Of a stretch of DNA of 64,000 nt, positions 8,957-17,747 are shown in pieces. How positions within the stretch are numbered: the stretch's first letter is position 1; each line of letters opens with the position of its first letter. Made by a program: the position numbers and the translations under genes. The notes beneath the pieces were generated by a model. The model saw nothing but the letters and a program-made list of their open reading frames with translations, was not told where the DNA came from and ran no database searches. Source of the DNA: Micromonospora sp. WMMD1128 (GTDB lineage: Bacteria; Actinomycetota; Actinomycetes; Mycobacteriales; Micromonosporaceae); assembly GCF_027497235.1 (NCBI RefSeq), contig NZ_CP114902.1:2183501-2247500 (forward strand), given 5' to 3'.

Positions 8957-10450
8957 ATGGACCACGCACCGCAGCTCATCCAGGAGCGGAGTGCCCCGCC
9001 GGCCACGCTGGTGATCTTCGGCGCCTCCGGTGACCTGACCCGGCGTAAGCTCCTGCCCGCGGTCGAGAGCCTGGCTCGGCACGAGCGGCTTCCGGACCAG
9101 TTCGCGCTTGTCGGCGTCGCGCGTACGCCGATGACCGACGAGCAGTTCGCCGAGAGCGCCCTCGGCGGGCGCACCCTCGCCAGCAAGCGCCAGCTCCGAG
9201 GCGGCGTGCGGTACGTGGCCGGCGGCTACGACGACCCGGAGACCTACAAGCGGCTGGTGGCGACCCTCGACGAGCTGGACGCGCAGCGGGGCACCTCCGG
9301 CAACCGGCTGTTCTACCTGTCGACGCCGGCCGGGGCCTTCGAGCCGGTGATCAACGGGCTGGCCGGGGTCGGGCTCAACCAGCCGCGCGAGGGCTCGTTC
9401 GCCCGCCTGGTCATCGAGAAGCCGTACGGGCGCGACCTGGTCACGGCCCGCGAGCTCGACGGCGTCGTGCACGGCGCGTTCGGCGAGCACCAGGTGTTCC
9501 GGATCGATCACTATCTGGGCAAGGACACCGTCCAGAACGTGTTGGCGCTGCGCTTCGCGAACTCGATCTTCCAGCCGATCTGGGACCGCTCCTGGGTCGA
9601 CCACGTGCAGATCACCGTCGCCGAGACCCTCGGCGTGGGCGCTCGCGGCGGCTTCTACGAGGACGCCGGCGCGATGCGGGACATCGTGCAGAACCACGTG
9701 CTCCAGGTCCTCGCGCTGGCGCTGATGGAGCCGCCGGCCTCGTTCGAGGCCGAGGGCCTGCGCAACGAGAAGGTGAAGCTGCTGCAGGCCATCCGGCTCC
9801 CCACCGACCGGGACATCGCCGAGGCCGCGGTCCGCGGGCAGTACACCCGGGGTGGCACCCGGGAGGAGTTGATGGCCGGCTACCGGGAGGAGCCCGGCGT
9901 CGACCCGCTGTCGCGGACGGAGACGTATGCGGCGATGCGGCTCAACGTGGACAACTGGCGGTGGGCCGGGGTGCCGTTCTACGTGCGCACCGGCAAGCGC
10001 CTGCCGGCCCGGCTCACCGAGGTGGCGTTGCAGTTCCAGCGTCCGCCGCACCTGCCGATCCCGACCGACCAGCTCACCGGCCTGGACGCGGACGCGCTGA
10101 TCCTGCGGATCCAGCCGAACGAGGGCATTTCGCTGCGTTTCGGTGCCAAGGTGCCGGGTCACTCCTTCCGGGTCCGCACGGCCACCATGGAGTTCTCGTA
10201 CGACCAGACGTTCGCCGAGGAGTCCCCGGAGGCGTACGAGCGTCTGCTCCTGGACTCGCTCGTCGGTGACGCGTCGCTCTTCATCCGCAGCGACGAGGTG
10301 CAGCAGTGCTGGCGGATCGTCGACCCGATCATCGAGAACTGGGCGAAGGACCACTCGCCGATCCCCACCTACGAGGCCGCCTCCTGGGGCCCGACCGACG
10401 CCGACCGGCTCATCGGCCGGCACGGCCGCAGGTGGCGCAACTCGGCGTAG
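8957..10450 (+). CDS. zwf: Glucose-6-phosphate dehydrogenase
   Basis: The 497-residue protein has the NADP-binding Rossmann motif FGASGDLTRRK at the N-terminus, the EKPYGRDL segment, and the catalytic signature RIDHYLGKD. It catalyses glucose-6-phosphate plus NADP+ (or NAD+) to 6-phosphogluconolactone plus NAD(P)H, the entry to the cytosolic oxidative pentose phosphate pathway. The start at 8957 is preceded by GGAGGA at a suitable distance; an ATG seven codons upstream lacks one. It is not clustered with tal, tkt or opcA in this window, so it may be a second or specialised copy. It ends at a strong convergent hairpin. Confidence 0.95.
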   Translation: MDHAPQLIQERSAPPATLVIFGASGDLTRRKLLPAVESLARHERLPDQFALVGVARTPMTDEQFAESALGGRTLASKRQLRGGVRYVAGGYDDPETYKRLVATLDELDAQRGTSGNRLFYLSTPAGAFEPVINGLAGVGLNQPREGSFARLVIEKPYGRDLVTARELDGVVHGAFGEHQVFRIDHYLGKDTVQNVLALRFANSIFQPIWDRSWVDHVQITVAETLGVGARGGFYEDAGAMRDIVQNHVLQVLALALMEPPASFEAEGLRNEKVKLLQAIRLPTDRDIAEAAVRGQYTRGGTREELMAGYREEPGVDPLSRTETYAAMRLNVDNWRWAGVPFYVRTGKRLPARLTEVALQFQRPPHLPIPTDQLTGLDADALILRIQPNEGISLRFGAKVPGHSFRVRTATMEFSYDQTFAEESPEAYERLLLDSLVGDASLFIRSDEVQQCWRIVDPIIENWAKDHSPIPTYEAASWGPTDADRLIGRHGRRWRNSA

Positions 10451-10466
10451 CCCGGCCGGGCGAGGT

Positions 10467-10504
10467 GCCGTACCGGTCCGGGCGTTCGGCCGGACCGGTA
10501 CGGC
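10467..10504. terminator. Convergent hairpin terminator after zwf
   Basis: A perfect 15-base stem (GCCGTACCGGTCCGG and its complement) with an 8-base loop lies between the stops of zwf and the convergent esterase gene. Confidence 0.75.
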
Positions 10505-10529
10505 GTCGGGTGGTCGGTGTCGCCGGGCG

Positions 10530-11762
10530 TCAGCTTCCGACGCAGGTGGCGGTGGTTCCGCTGCCGTTTCCGGTGCCCTGGAACCCGAAGCTGGTGGACT
10601 GGCCGGCGGCCAGTCGTCCGTTGTAGCTCTGGTTCGTGACGGTGACCGTCCCGCTGGCGCCGTTGGCGACGCCGTTCCACATCGAGGTGATCGACGCTCC
10701 GCCGGGCAGGTTGAGCGTCACCCGCCAGCCGGTTAGCGCGGCGGCGCCGGCGGTGACGGTGACGTTCGCGACGAATCCGCCGTTCCACTGGTCCTGGACG
10801 GCGTAGACCGCGGCGCAGCTCCCACCGCCGGGCGGGGGAGTGGTGGGCGGGGGAGTGGTCGGCGGGGCGGTGGTGGGCGGGGCGGTGGTCGGCGGCGGGC
10901 TGGTGGGCGGCGGGTCGTCGTCGAGCGTCAGGTTCTTCTGTTGCACGGTCCACTGGGTGTGGCACAGACCGCAGTCGGAGCCGACGAAGGTGCGCCCGGC
11001 GGTGGTGTCGCCCTTGAGGCGCCACTTGAGGTAGAGCACGGCCACCCGGCCGAACTCGCCGCCGTTGGGCTGGTCGTAGGTGCCGCCGTGCCCGACGTTG
11101 AGGTTGCCCATGAACGCGGGCAGTCCGGCCGGCAGCTTGCCCCAGTCGTCCATCCCGTTCGGGTAGGCGATGTCGCTGGGCCCGCCCATGAAGTAGGCGA
11201 TCGGCTTGGTCAGTCTCCGGAGCTGGTAGTCGTCGGCGTCGTTCAGCAGCCCGCTGCTGAAGATGCCGGTCGTGGTGACCCGCGGATCGGCGGAGACGGC
11301 GTACGCCTCCAGCCCGCCGCAGGAGAAGCCCGCAACCGCGATCTTGGACGTGTCGAGCCGGTTGTAGTACTTGCTGCCCGCCCGGGAGTTCTCCGCGACC
11401 GCCCAGTCGATGGACTGGGTGAGCATCTGGGAGGTGGTGGAGCCGGATCCGTTCGGCGCGCCGTTGGCGATGGCGAGGAAGCCGTGGGAGGCGATCTCGC
11501 GGAGGAAGTTGCCCTGGGAGAGTCCGTTCGCCGAACAACCGCCGTTGCCCCACACGAGGATGGGAAGGCGTTCGGACGGGAGCGTCTGGGGCCGGAAGAT
11601 GGTGTGGTTGGCCAGGGTGGTCGAGGTCTCGTAGTCGGCGGGATAGGGGCCGGATCCGCCGACCGCGGCGTCGGCCGGCGTCCCGCCGAGCGCCATGACC
11701 GCGGCGGTGACCGGAAGGACGGCGGCCGCCAGCCCCGCCCAGATCTTCGATGTCCGTCTCAT
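10530..11762 (-). CDS. Secreted alpha/beta hydrolase (esterase-like) with C-terminal CBM2
   Basis: The start is MRRTSKIWAG at 11762; upstream frame is open but not protein-like. The 410-residue product has a signal peptide cleaved near ADAA. Its alpha/beta hydrolase domain shows an oxyanion-loop candidate WGNGG, the nucleophile elbow GFSCGG, an acidic segment near SDIAYPNG and a histidine in VGHGGTY. A Pro/Thr linker and a family-2 cellulose-binding module with the QDQWNGGF and WNG motifs close the protein. It probably removes ester side groups from cellulose-bound polymers such as xylan, or degrades polyesters. Neither activity is proven by sequence. A 7+5+7 inverted repeat lies 118 bases upstream. 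Confidence 0.8.
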   Translation of the reverse strand: MRRTSKIWAGLAAAVLPVTAAVMALGGTPADAAVGGSGPYPADYETSTTLANHTIFRPQTLPSERLPILVWGNGGCSANGLSQGNFLREIASHGFLAIANGAPNGSGSTTSQMLTQSIDWAVAENSRAGSKYYNRLDTSKIAVAGFSCGGLEAYAVSADPRVTTTGIFSSGLLNDADDYQLRRLTKPIAYFMGGPSDIAYPNGMDDWGKLPAGLPAFMGNLNVGHGGTYDQPNGGEFGRVAVLYLKWRLKGDTTAGRTFVGSDCGLCHTQWTVQQKNLTLDDDPPPTSPPPTTAPPTTAPPTTPPPTTPPPGGGSCAAVYAVQDQWNGGFVANVTVTAGAAALTGWRVTLNLPGGASITSMWNGVANGASGTVTVTNQSYNGRLAAGQSTSFGFQGTGNGSGTTATCVGS

Positions 11763-11879
11763 GCGCCCTCCCGCAGGTGTGTCGCCACGGCGCTGCCCGC
11801 GGGGCCGGTGGCGGTCGGCCGTTCGCGCCTCGACCGACGTGGGTCGCCCACATGCGCGCCGGCGGGAACGGGATGCGGC

Positions 11880-11898
11880 CACTATCACCGCGATAGTG
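11880..11898. promoter_or_regulatory. Inverted repeat CACTATC-N5-GATAGTG
   Basis: Perfect 7-base arms with a 5-base spacer lie in an AT-richer stretch between the esterase (minus) and the ABC importer operon (plus). The position suggests an operator for the esterase gene, but no cognate regulator is adjacent. Confidence 0.4.
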
Positions 11899-11966
11899 AA
11901 GAGTGTCAATATTTTGTCCGGCTGGCGGGACTCGCGCGCCGTGGGGCGGTGGCTGGTAACGATTGT

Positions 11967-12072
11967 GTGAACTTTGGTGAACACCGGCCGCATGAGTTAT
12001 CCCGCAGTTCGAGCGCGTTGAGGTGTCGATTCGGTGGACGTCTCGGTGAACGCCGTTCACCCTCTTGTTCAC
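11967..12072. promoter_or_regulatory. Cluster of GTGAAC/GTTCAC half-sites upstream of the importer-hydantoinase operon
   Basis: Five copies occur in 106 bases. Direct GTGAAC copies start at 11967 and 11977, ten bases apart. A perfect palindrome GGTGAACGCCGTTCACC lies at 12045-12061, and a further GTTCAC starts at 12067. Spacing near one helical turn suggests cooperative binding of a dimeric regulator just ahead of the start codon at 12149. Confidence 0.55.
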
Positions 12073-12148
12073 TGCTGCTAAATCCGGTAGAACACCAGGA
12101 AGGTCCGCAGCTCGGGCCGTCTGCCTCGTGCTTCCGGGAGGACTACTC

Positions 12149-13804
12149 ATGGCTCGTTCACCTCGTCCGGGCGCCTCCTCGCCCGCGCTCTCCCGCCGCG
12201 GCGTCCTGCAGTTGGGTGGCGGCGTCGCGCTCCTGCTCGCCACCGGCGCCTGCGCCGCGGACAGCGGCGACAAGTCCGACGACGGCAAGCCCGGCGGCGC
12301 CGCCGCCAAGACGCTGCGCATCGCCGTCTCCAGCTACCTGTCGAGCTGGGACCAGGACTTCGTCGGCTTCGACCTGACCGCGCTGATGCTCTACAAGAAC
12401 GTCTTCCCCTACCTGATCGACTACGGGGTCACCGACGCCGGCGGCAGCAAGATCCTCGACACCCAGAACATCATCCCGACGTTCGCCGAGTCGTTCGAGC
12501 CCGACGCCGAGCAGAAGGTCTGGACGCTCAAGCTGCGTCGCGGCGTGAAGTTCGCCAGCGGCAACGAGATGAAGGCCGCCGACGTGAAGTGGTCGAAGGA
12601 CCGCGCGTTCGCCGCCCAGGCCAACGTCGCCGGCATCTACCGCACGATCGGGCTGACCGAGGCCGACCAGGTCAAGGTCGTCGACGACTACACGGTCGAG
12701 TTCCACCAGGCGTTCCCCAGCGCCCTCACCCGGCAGATCCAGGCGATCTCGCTGTACGTCTTCGACTCCGTCGAGGCCAAGAAGCGCGCCGGCGCCAGCG
12801 ACCCCTGGGCCAAGGAGTGGTTCGCGAAGAACCCGCCCACCGGCGGCTACTTCAACGTCGCGAAGGCCACCCAGGGCCAGGAGATCGAACTCAGCGCGAA
12901 CACCGGCTACCCGGGCCCGGACCCGGCCAAGACGTCGACCATCCGGATCTCGGTCGTGCCGGCCGCGTCCAACCAGCGGCTCCAGTTGCAGGCCGGCGAC
13001 ATCGACATCGCGCTCGGCATCAGCCAGCGCGACATCCAGGACCTCAAGAAGGCGGCCGGCATCAAGGTCATCTCGGCGGCCAGCAACCGCCAGGTCGCCA
13101 TCCAGATGTCGGTCACCGCCGCGCCGTTCAACAACGTGAACGTGCGCAAGGCGCTCGCCTACGCGGTGCCGTACGAGCAGATCATCACCAACGTGTACGG
13201 CGGCGACGCCCGCGCGGCCAAGAGCCCGGTGCCGCTGGACATGCCCGGGTACGACGAGGTCGGCTACCCGTTCACCCACGACCTGGACAAGGCGAAGGCC
13301 GCCATGGCCGCCGCCGGTCAGGCGTCGCTCGACTCCGAGCTGGTCTTCGAGGCAGACAACGAGGAGCAGCAGAAGATCGCCGTCCAGGTGCAGGGCGAGG
13401 CGGCGAAGGCGGGCATCCGGCTCAAGCTGACCCCGCTCGACCCGGCCACGCTCGGCGAGCGGCGGACGAAGAAGAACATCCCGCTGCAACTCACCTCCGG
13501 GCAGCTCTGGGTGGACGACGTCGAATACATGCTCGCCACGAGCTTCGTCAAGGGCGCCAACCTCAACTACTCCAACTACAGCAACCCGGAGATCGAGCAG
13601 ATCTACGAGAAGTCGCACACCACCGTCGAGACGGGCGCCCGCAACGCGCTGTGGAAGCGGGTCCAGGAGATCCTCGCCGCCGACGTGCCGTGGGTGGTGA
13701 TCTGCCAGCCCAACTTCAACCTGCCCGTCCGGGAGTCCGTCGCCGGCTGGGTGCAGCCGATGGATGGTCTCGCCCGCCTGCGCTACCTGAGCGCATCGGC
13801 CTAG
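12149..13804 (+). CDS. Lipoprotein substrate-binding protein of a peptide-type ABC importer (SBP family 5)
   Basis: The 551-residue product starts at MARSPRPGA, after GGGAGGAC. The signal carries a twin-arginine-like SRRGVLQLGG and ends in a lipobox (ATGAC), so it is an exported lipoprotein. The body matches the DppA/OppA/NikA type: VWTLKLRRGVKFASG near residue 130, VRKALAYAVPYEQI near 330, and a C-terminal WKRVQEILAADVPWV. It should capture the ligand and deliver it to the two permeases encoded directly downstream. The ligand may be a peptide, a cyclic amide or another N-compound, since the operon continues with hydantoinase-type enzymes. Confidence 0.9.
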   Translation: MARSPRPGASSPALSRRGVLQLGGGVALLLATGACAADSGDKSDDGKPGGAAAKTLRIAVSSYLSSWDQDFVGFDLTALMLYKNVFPYLIDYGVTDAGGSKILDTQNIIPTFAESFEPDAEQKVWTLKLRRGVKFASGNEMKAADVKWSKDRAFAAQANVAGIYRTIGLTEADQVKVVDDYTVEFHQAFPSALTRQIQAISLYVFDSVEAKKRAGASDPWAKEWFAKNPPTGGYFNVAKATQGQEIELSANTGYPGPDPAKTSTIRISVVPAASNQRLQLQAGDIDIALGISQRDIQDLKKAAGIKVISAASNRQVAIQMSVTAAPFNNVNVRKALAYAVPYEQIITNVYGGDARAAKSPVPLDMPGYDEVGYPFTHDLDKAKAAMAAAGQASLDSELVFEADNEEQQKIAVQVQGEAAKAGIRLKLTPLDPATLGERRTKKNIPLQLTSGQLWVDDVEYMLATSFVKGANLNYSNYSNPEIEQIYEKSHTTVETGARNALWKRVQEILAADVPWVVICQPNFNLPVRESVAGWVQPMDGLARLRYLSASA

Positions 13805-13819
13805 GAACGTCACCCACCC

Positions 13820-14830
13820 ATGCGAATCTTCCGGTTTGTCGTCAGGCGGCTACTCCAGCTGATCCCCGTTCTGCTCGGCGTGGTCGTCCTGGCGTTCCTC
13901 CTGGTCCGGGTGCTGCCCGGCGACCCGGTCCGCAGCATCCTCGGGCAGAACGCCACCGAGGAGGACGCCGCCGCGGCCCGCGCCCGCTTCGGGCTGGACC
14001 AGTCCCTGTGGCAGCAGTTCCTGGACTACCTCCGGGGACTGCTCACCGGTGACTTCGGCACCTCGATCCAGAGCGGCGGCTCGGTGGGTTCGGAGATGGC
14101 GCTGCGGGTGGGGCCGACCCTGGAACTCGTCGTCATCTCGGTGACCATCGCGCTCGTGGTGGCCACCGTGCTGGGGATCTGGTCGGCGAAGCGGGCCAAC
14201 CGGGTCGGCGACCACAGCGTCCGGATGTTCGCCCTGGCCGGCAACTCCGTCCCGGAGTTCTGGCTCGGCCTGGTGCTGGTGCTCGTCGGTTACAGCGTCC
14301 TCGGCTGGTTCCCGGCACCGAGCGGGCGGGTCGACCCGGACACCGGCCTCACCCCGCTCACCGGGGCGGATCTGGTCGACGCCGTACTCACCGCCAACGG
14401 GCCGGCGATCGCCTCCGCCGCGGCGTACCTGGTGCTGCCGGTGCTCACCCTCGTCGTCGGTGTGGTCGCGCCGTTGCTGCGCAGCGTCCGCGCCTCCGCG
14501 CTGGAGGTGCTGCACTCCGAGTCGTACACCGCGGCGAAGGCGCACGGGCTGCGCGACCGGACGCTGCACCGCGGCTACCTGCTGCGGGCGACGCTGGTCC
14601 GGCTGCCGTCGCTCGCGGCGTTGGTCTTCGGCACGGCGATCGGCTCCACCGTGCTCGTCGAGTACGTGTTCTCGTGGCAGGGCTTCGGCCAGTGGGCCCT
14701 GCGCGGCCTGCTCTACCGGGACTACCCGGTGGTGCAGGCGTCGGTGCTGGTCATCGCGTTGTGCTACGTGCTGGTGTTCCTCGTCGCCGACGTGGTCCAC
14801 GCGATCCTCGATCCGAGAGTGAGGCTCTGA
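13820..14830 (+). CDS. ABC transporter permease, DppB/OppB type
   Basis: The 336-residue membrane protein opens with FVVRRLLQLIPVLLGV and RVLPGDPVRSIL, the typical first-helix region of DppB/OppB. It contains GDFGTSIQSG and a late EYVFSWQGFGQWA region. An EAA-like cytoplasmic loop (AAKAHGLRDRTLHRGYLLR) contacts the ATPase. About six transmembrane helices are visible. The gene lies 15 bases after the binding-protein gene and overlaps the next permease by one base (TGATG), implying coupled expression. Confidence 0.92.
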   Translation: MRIFRFVVRRLLQLIPVLLGVVVLAFLLVRVLPGDPVRSILGQNATEEDAAAARARFGLDQSLWQQFLDYLRGLLTGDFGTSIQSGGSVGSEMALRVGPTLELVVISVTIALVVATVLGIWSAKRANRVGDHSVRMFALAGNSVPEFWLGLVLVLVGYSVLGWFPAPSGRVDPDTGLTPLTGADLVDAVLTANGPAIASAAAYLVLPVLTLVVGVVAPLLRSVRASALEVLHSESYTAAKAHGLRDRTLHRGYLLRATLVRLPSLAALVFGTAIGSTVLVEYVFSWQGFGQWALRGLLYRDYPVVQASVLVIALCYVLVFLVADVVHAILDPRVRL

Positions 14831-15714
14831 TGGCCGAGTCGCGCACCGTCGCGGACGGCGCCGCAGCCGCGCCGACGGTCGTCGCCGGCGGTGAGCGGGA
14901 CAGCCGGTTCGCCCGCCGCATGATCATCGTCGGGGCGACCATCCTCGCGGTGGTCGCGGTGGTGGCGGTGTTCGCGCCGCTGCTCAGCACCTGGGGCGAG
15001 ACCGAGATCGACCCGGCGAACACCCTGGTCGCCCCGGGCGGCGGCCACCTGCTCGGCACCGACGGCAACGGCATGGACGTCTGGAGCCGGATGCTCTACG
15101 CCGCCCGGCTCGACCTGGGCATCGCGCTGGCCGCGGTCGCGCTCGCGGTGGTGGTGGGCACCCTGCTCGGCCTGGTCGCCGGCTACGTCGGCGGCTGGCT
15201 CGACGACGTGCTGATGCGGGTGGTCGACATCTTCCAGTCGTTCCCGACGTTCATCCTGGCGCTGGCGGTGGCCGCCCTGCTCGGCAACGGCACGATCAAC
15301 CTGATCATCACGATCGCGGCGGTGAACGCGCCGGCGTACGCCCGGCTGGTCCGCGCCGAGGTGCGGTCGCTGCGGGAACTGCCGTTCGTGGACGCCGCGA
15401 TCACCTCCGGGGCGTCACCGGTGGGTGTGCTCTGGCGGCACCTGCTGCCCAACAGCCTCACCCCGGTGCGGGTGATCGCGCCACTGAACTGCGGCTGGGC
15501 GATGCTCACCCTGGCCGGGCTCTCCTTCCTCGGCCTGGGCGTGAACATCCCCGAGGCGGAGTGGGGCGCGATGATCAGCCTGGGCGCCGCGGACGTGGTC
15601 GGCGGCCGGTGGTGGACCTCGGTCCCACCCGGCCTGGCCCTGTTCGTCTGCGTCCTCGGGTTCAGCCTGCTCGGCGAAGGCCTGCAGGACCGCGCCAACG
15701 CGAAGCGGCGGTGA
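14830..15714 (+). CDS. ABC transporter permease, DppC/OppC type
   Basis: The 294-residue protein has an N-terminal cytoplasmic tail, the DppC-type LLGTDGNGMDVWSRMLYAAR motif after the first helix, and an EAA loop (DAAITSGASPVGVLWRHLLP). It also has GLSFLGLGVNIPEAEWGAMI near the C-terminus, which is diagnostic of this family. It pairs with the upstream DppB-type protein to form the membrane channel. The ATG overlaps the preceding stop by one base, so this start is well supported. Confidence 0.93.
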   Translation: MAESRTVADGAAAAPTVVAGGERDSRFARRMIIVGATILAVVAVVAVFAPLLSTWGETEIDPANTLVAPGGGHLLGTDGNGMDVWSRMLYAARLDLGIALAAVALAVVVGTLLGLVAGYVGGWLDDVLMRVVDIFQSFPTFILALAVAALLGNGTINLIITIAAVNAPAYARLVRAEVRSLRELPFVDAAITSGASPVGVLWRHLLPNSLTPVRVIAPLNCGWAMLTLAGLSFLGLGVNIPEAEWGAMISLGAADVVGGRWWTSVPPGLALFVCVLGFSLLGEGLQDRANAKRR

Positions 15715-15716
15715 CC

Positions 15717-17747
15717 ATGCTGTCGATCGAGAACCTCTCCGTGACCATCCGGCGACCCGGCCGGCAGGTCGCCGCGCTCAGCGGCGTGACCTTCGCCGTA
15801 CGCCCCGGCGAGGTCGTCGGCCTGGTCGGCGAGAGCGGCGGCGGCAAGAGCATGGTGGCCCGTGCCGTCGTGGGGCTGCTGCCCGGCGGCTCGCACGCCA
15901 CCGGCCGGGTGCTCGTCGGCGACGCGGACGTGCTGCGCATGGACGACGCCGCGCTCGCCGCCCACCGCGGGCGGGGGGCGGCGATCTGCTTCCAGAACCC
16001 GCGCGGCGCGCTCAGCCCCACCCGCACCGTAGGCAAGCAGCTCGTCGACCGGCTCGCCACCCACCAGGAGATGTCCGGCGACCGGGCCCGGGAGGCGGCG
16101 CGCGAGCTGTTCGAGTCGGTCGGCATTCGCAGCGCGCGGCGGCGGCTCGACGCGTACGCCCACGAGCTGTCCGGCGGCATGGCCCAGCGGGTGATGATCT
16201 CGCTGGCCACCGGCTGCGCCCCGGACCTGCTGATCGCCGACGAGCCGACCACCGGCCTGGACGTGACGTTGACCCGGGAGATCCTGCGCCAGTTCCGGCA
16301 GGCGGCGGACGCCGACGGCCGGGGCGTGCTGCTGATCTCCCACGACCTCGCCTCGATCGCCGAGGTCTGCGACCGGGTAGTGGTCCTCTACGCCGGCACG
16401 GTGGTGGAGAGCGGACCGGCCGCGCAGGTGCTGCGGGAGCCCGCGCACCCGTACACCCGGGCCCTGCTGCGCTCGGTGCCGGACGTCGGCGGGCGACCGG
16501 TCGTCGCCACGCCCGGCGCCATGCCCCTGCTGACCCGGCCGCCGGAGAACTGCCCGTTCGTCGCCCGCTGCGCGCACGCCGACGGCACCTGCTCGGCCGA
16601 GCGTCCGGCCACCCGGCCGCTCGCCGGCGCCGCCGGCGACTGGTCGCTCGCGTGCTTCCACCCGCAGACCCGACCGCTCGACGCGGACCAGCCGTCGGGG
16701 TCGGTCCCGCCGCCGGCCGGCGGGGCGCCGGCCGGGCCGGACCCCAAGCCCGCCGTGCTGGAGATCGAGGACGCGCACGTGGTCTACCGCAGCCGGTTCG
16801 GCTCCGGCGGGCACCACGCGCTGCGCGGCGTCACGCTGCGGCTCGGCCCGGGCGAGACGCTCGGCGTGGTGGGCGAGAGCGGCTGCGGCAAGAGCACGCT
16901 CGCGAAGCTCGTCATGGGCCTGGTCGCGCCCACATCCGGCACGGTCACCGTCGCCGGGCAGGCCCTGGTCAAGCAACCCGGCCGGTCCCGGCCACGCGGC
17001 CGGGCGTTGCGCCGGGCGCGGACCCGGGCCCAACTCGTGTTCCAGGACCCGATCGGCTCGCTGAGCCCGCGCCGTACCGTCGGCGACTCCATCGCCGAGC
17101 CGCTGCGCGCCGCGGGCCTGTCCCCGGCGGAGCGCACCGCGCGCGTCGCCGCCGTGCTGGACCGGATGGAACTGGACCGCGCAATTCTCCAGCGGTATCC
17201 GCACGAGCTGTCCGGCGGCCAGGCCCAGCGGATCGGCATCGCCCGGGCCCTGGTCGGCGAGCCGGACCTGATCGTCTTCGACGAGCCGACCTCGGCCCTG
17301 GACGTCACCGTCCAGGCGCAGATCCTCGACGTGATCGCCGACGTGGCCGCCGACGCGGACCGCGCCTCGGTGTTCATCTCCCACGACCTGGCGACCGTGC
17401 GGGGATTCGCCGACCGCGTCGTGGTGCTCTACCTCGGCCGGGTCGTCGAGGAGGGGCCGGTGGACGTCGTCTTCGACACGCCCCGGCACCCGTACACCCG
17501 GGCGCTGCTGACCAGCGCCCCCCGGCTCGCCGGGACGGCCGGCGACGGCGGGGCCGTGGAACTGGTCAAGGACCTGGAGGAAGCCGACGCCGCCACCGGG
17601 TGCCCGCTCGCGGCCCGGTGCCCGTTCGTCACCGACAGGTGCCGATCGGAGCGGCAGGAGCTTCAGTCGTACGGCGAGAGCCGGGCCGCCTGCTGGCGCG
17701 TACCCGAGCTTCCCGCCCTCATCGGAAGGCAGGCCCTCACGCCATGA
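15717..17747 (+). CDS. Fused double ABC ATPase (DppD-DppF type)
   Basis: The 676-residue protein carries two complete nucleotide-binding domains in one chain. Domain 1 has GESGGGKSM, signature LSGGMAQR and Walker B LLIADEPTTGLD. Domain 2, after a Pro/Ala-rich linker near residue 345, has GESGCGKST, LSGGQAQR and LIVFDEPTSALD. Each is followed by the Cys-containing oligopeptide C-terminal extension (CPFVARC; CPLAARCPF). It energises import by the permeases upstream. An in-frame GTG six bases earlier is an alternative start. The stop overlaps the hydantoinase start (ATGA). Confidence 0.93.
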   Translation: MLSIENLSVTIRRPGRQVAALSGVTFAVRPGEVVGLVGESGGGKSMVARAVVGLLPGGSHATGRVLVGDADVLRMDDAALAAHRGRGAAICFQNPRGALSPTRTVGKQLVDRLATHQEMSGDRAREAARELFESVGIRSARRRLDAYAHELSGGMAQRVMISLATGCAPDLLIADEPTTGLDVTLTREILRQFRQAADADGRGVLLISHDLASIAEVCDRVVVLYAGTVVESGPAAQVLREPAHPYTRALLRSVPDVGGRPVVATPGAMPLLTRPPENCPFVARCAHADGTCSAERPATRPLAGAAGDWSLACFHPQTRPLDADQPSGSVPPPAGGAPAGPDPKPAVLEIEDAHVVYRSRFGSGGHHALRGVTLRLGPGETLGVVGESGCGKSTLAKLVMGLVAPTSGTVTVAGQALVKQPGRSRPRGRALRRARTRAQLVFQDPIGSLSPRRTVGDSIAEPLRAAGLSPAERTARVAAVLDRMELDRAILQRYPHELSGGQAQRIGIARALVGEPDLIVFDEPTSALDVTVQAQILDVIADVAADADRASVFISHDLATVRGFADRVVVLYLGRVVEEGPVDVVFDTPRHPYTRALLTSAPRLAGTAGDGGAVELVKDLEEADAATGCPLAARCPFVTDRCRSERQELQSYGESRAACWRVPELPALIGRQALTP

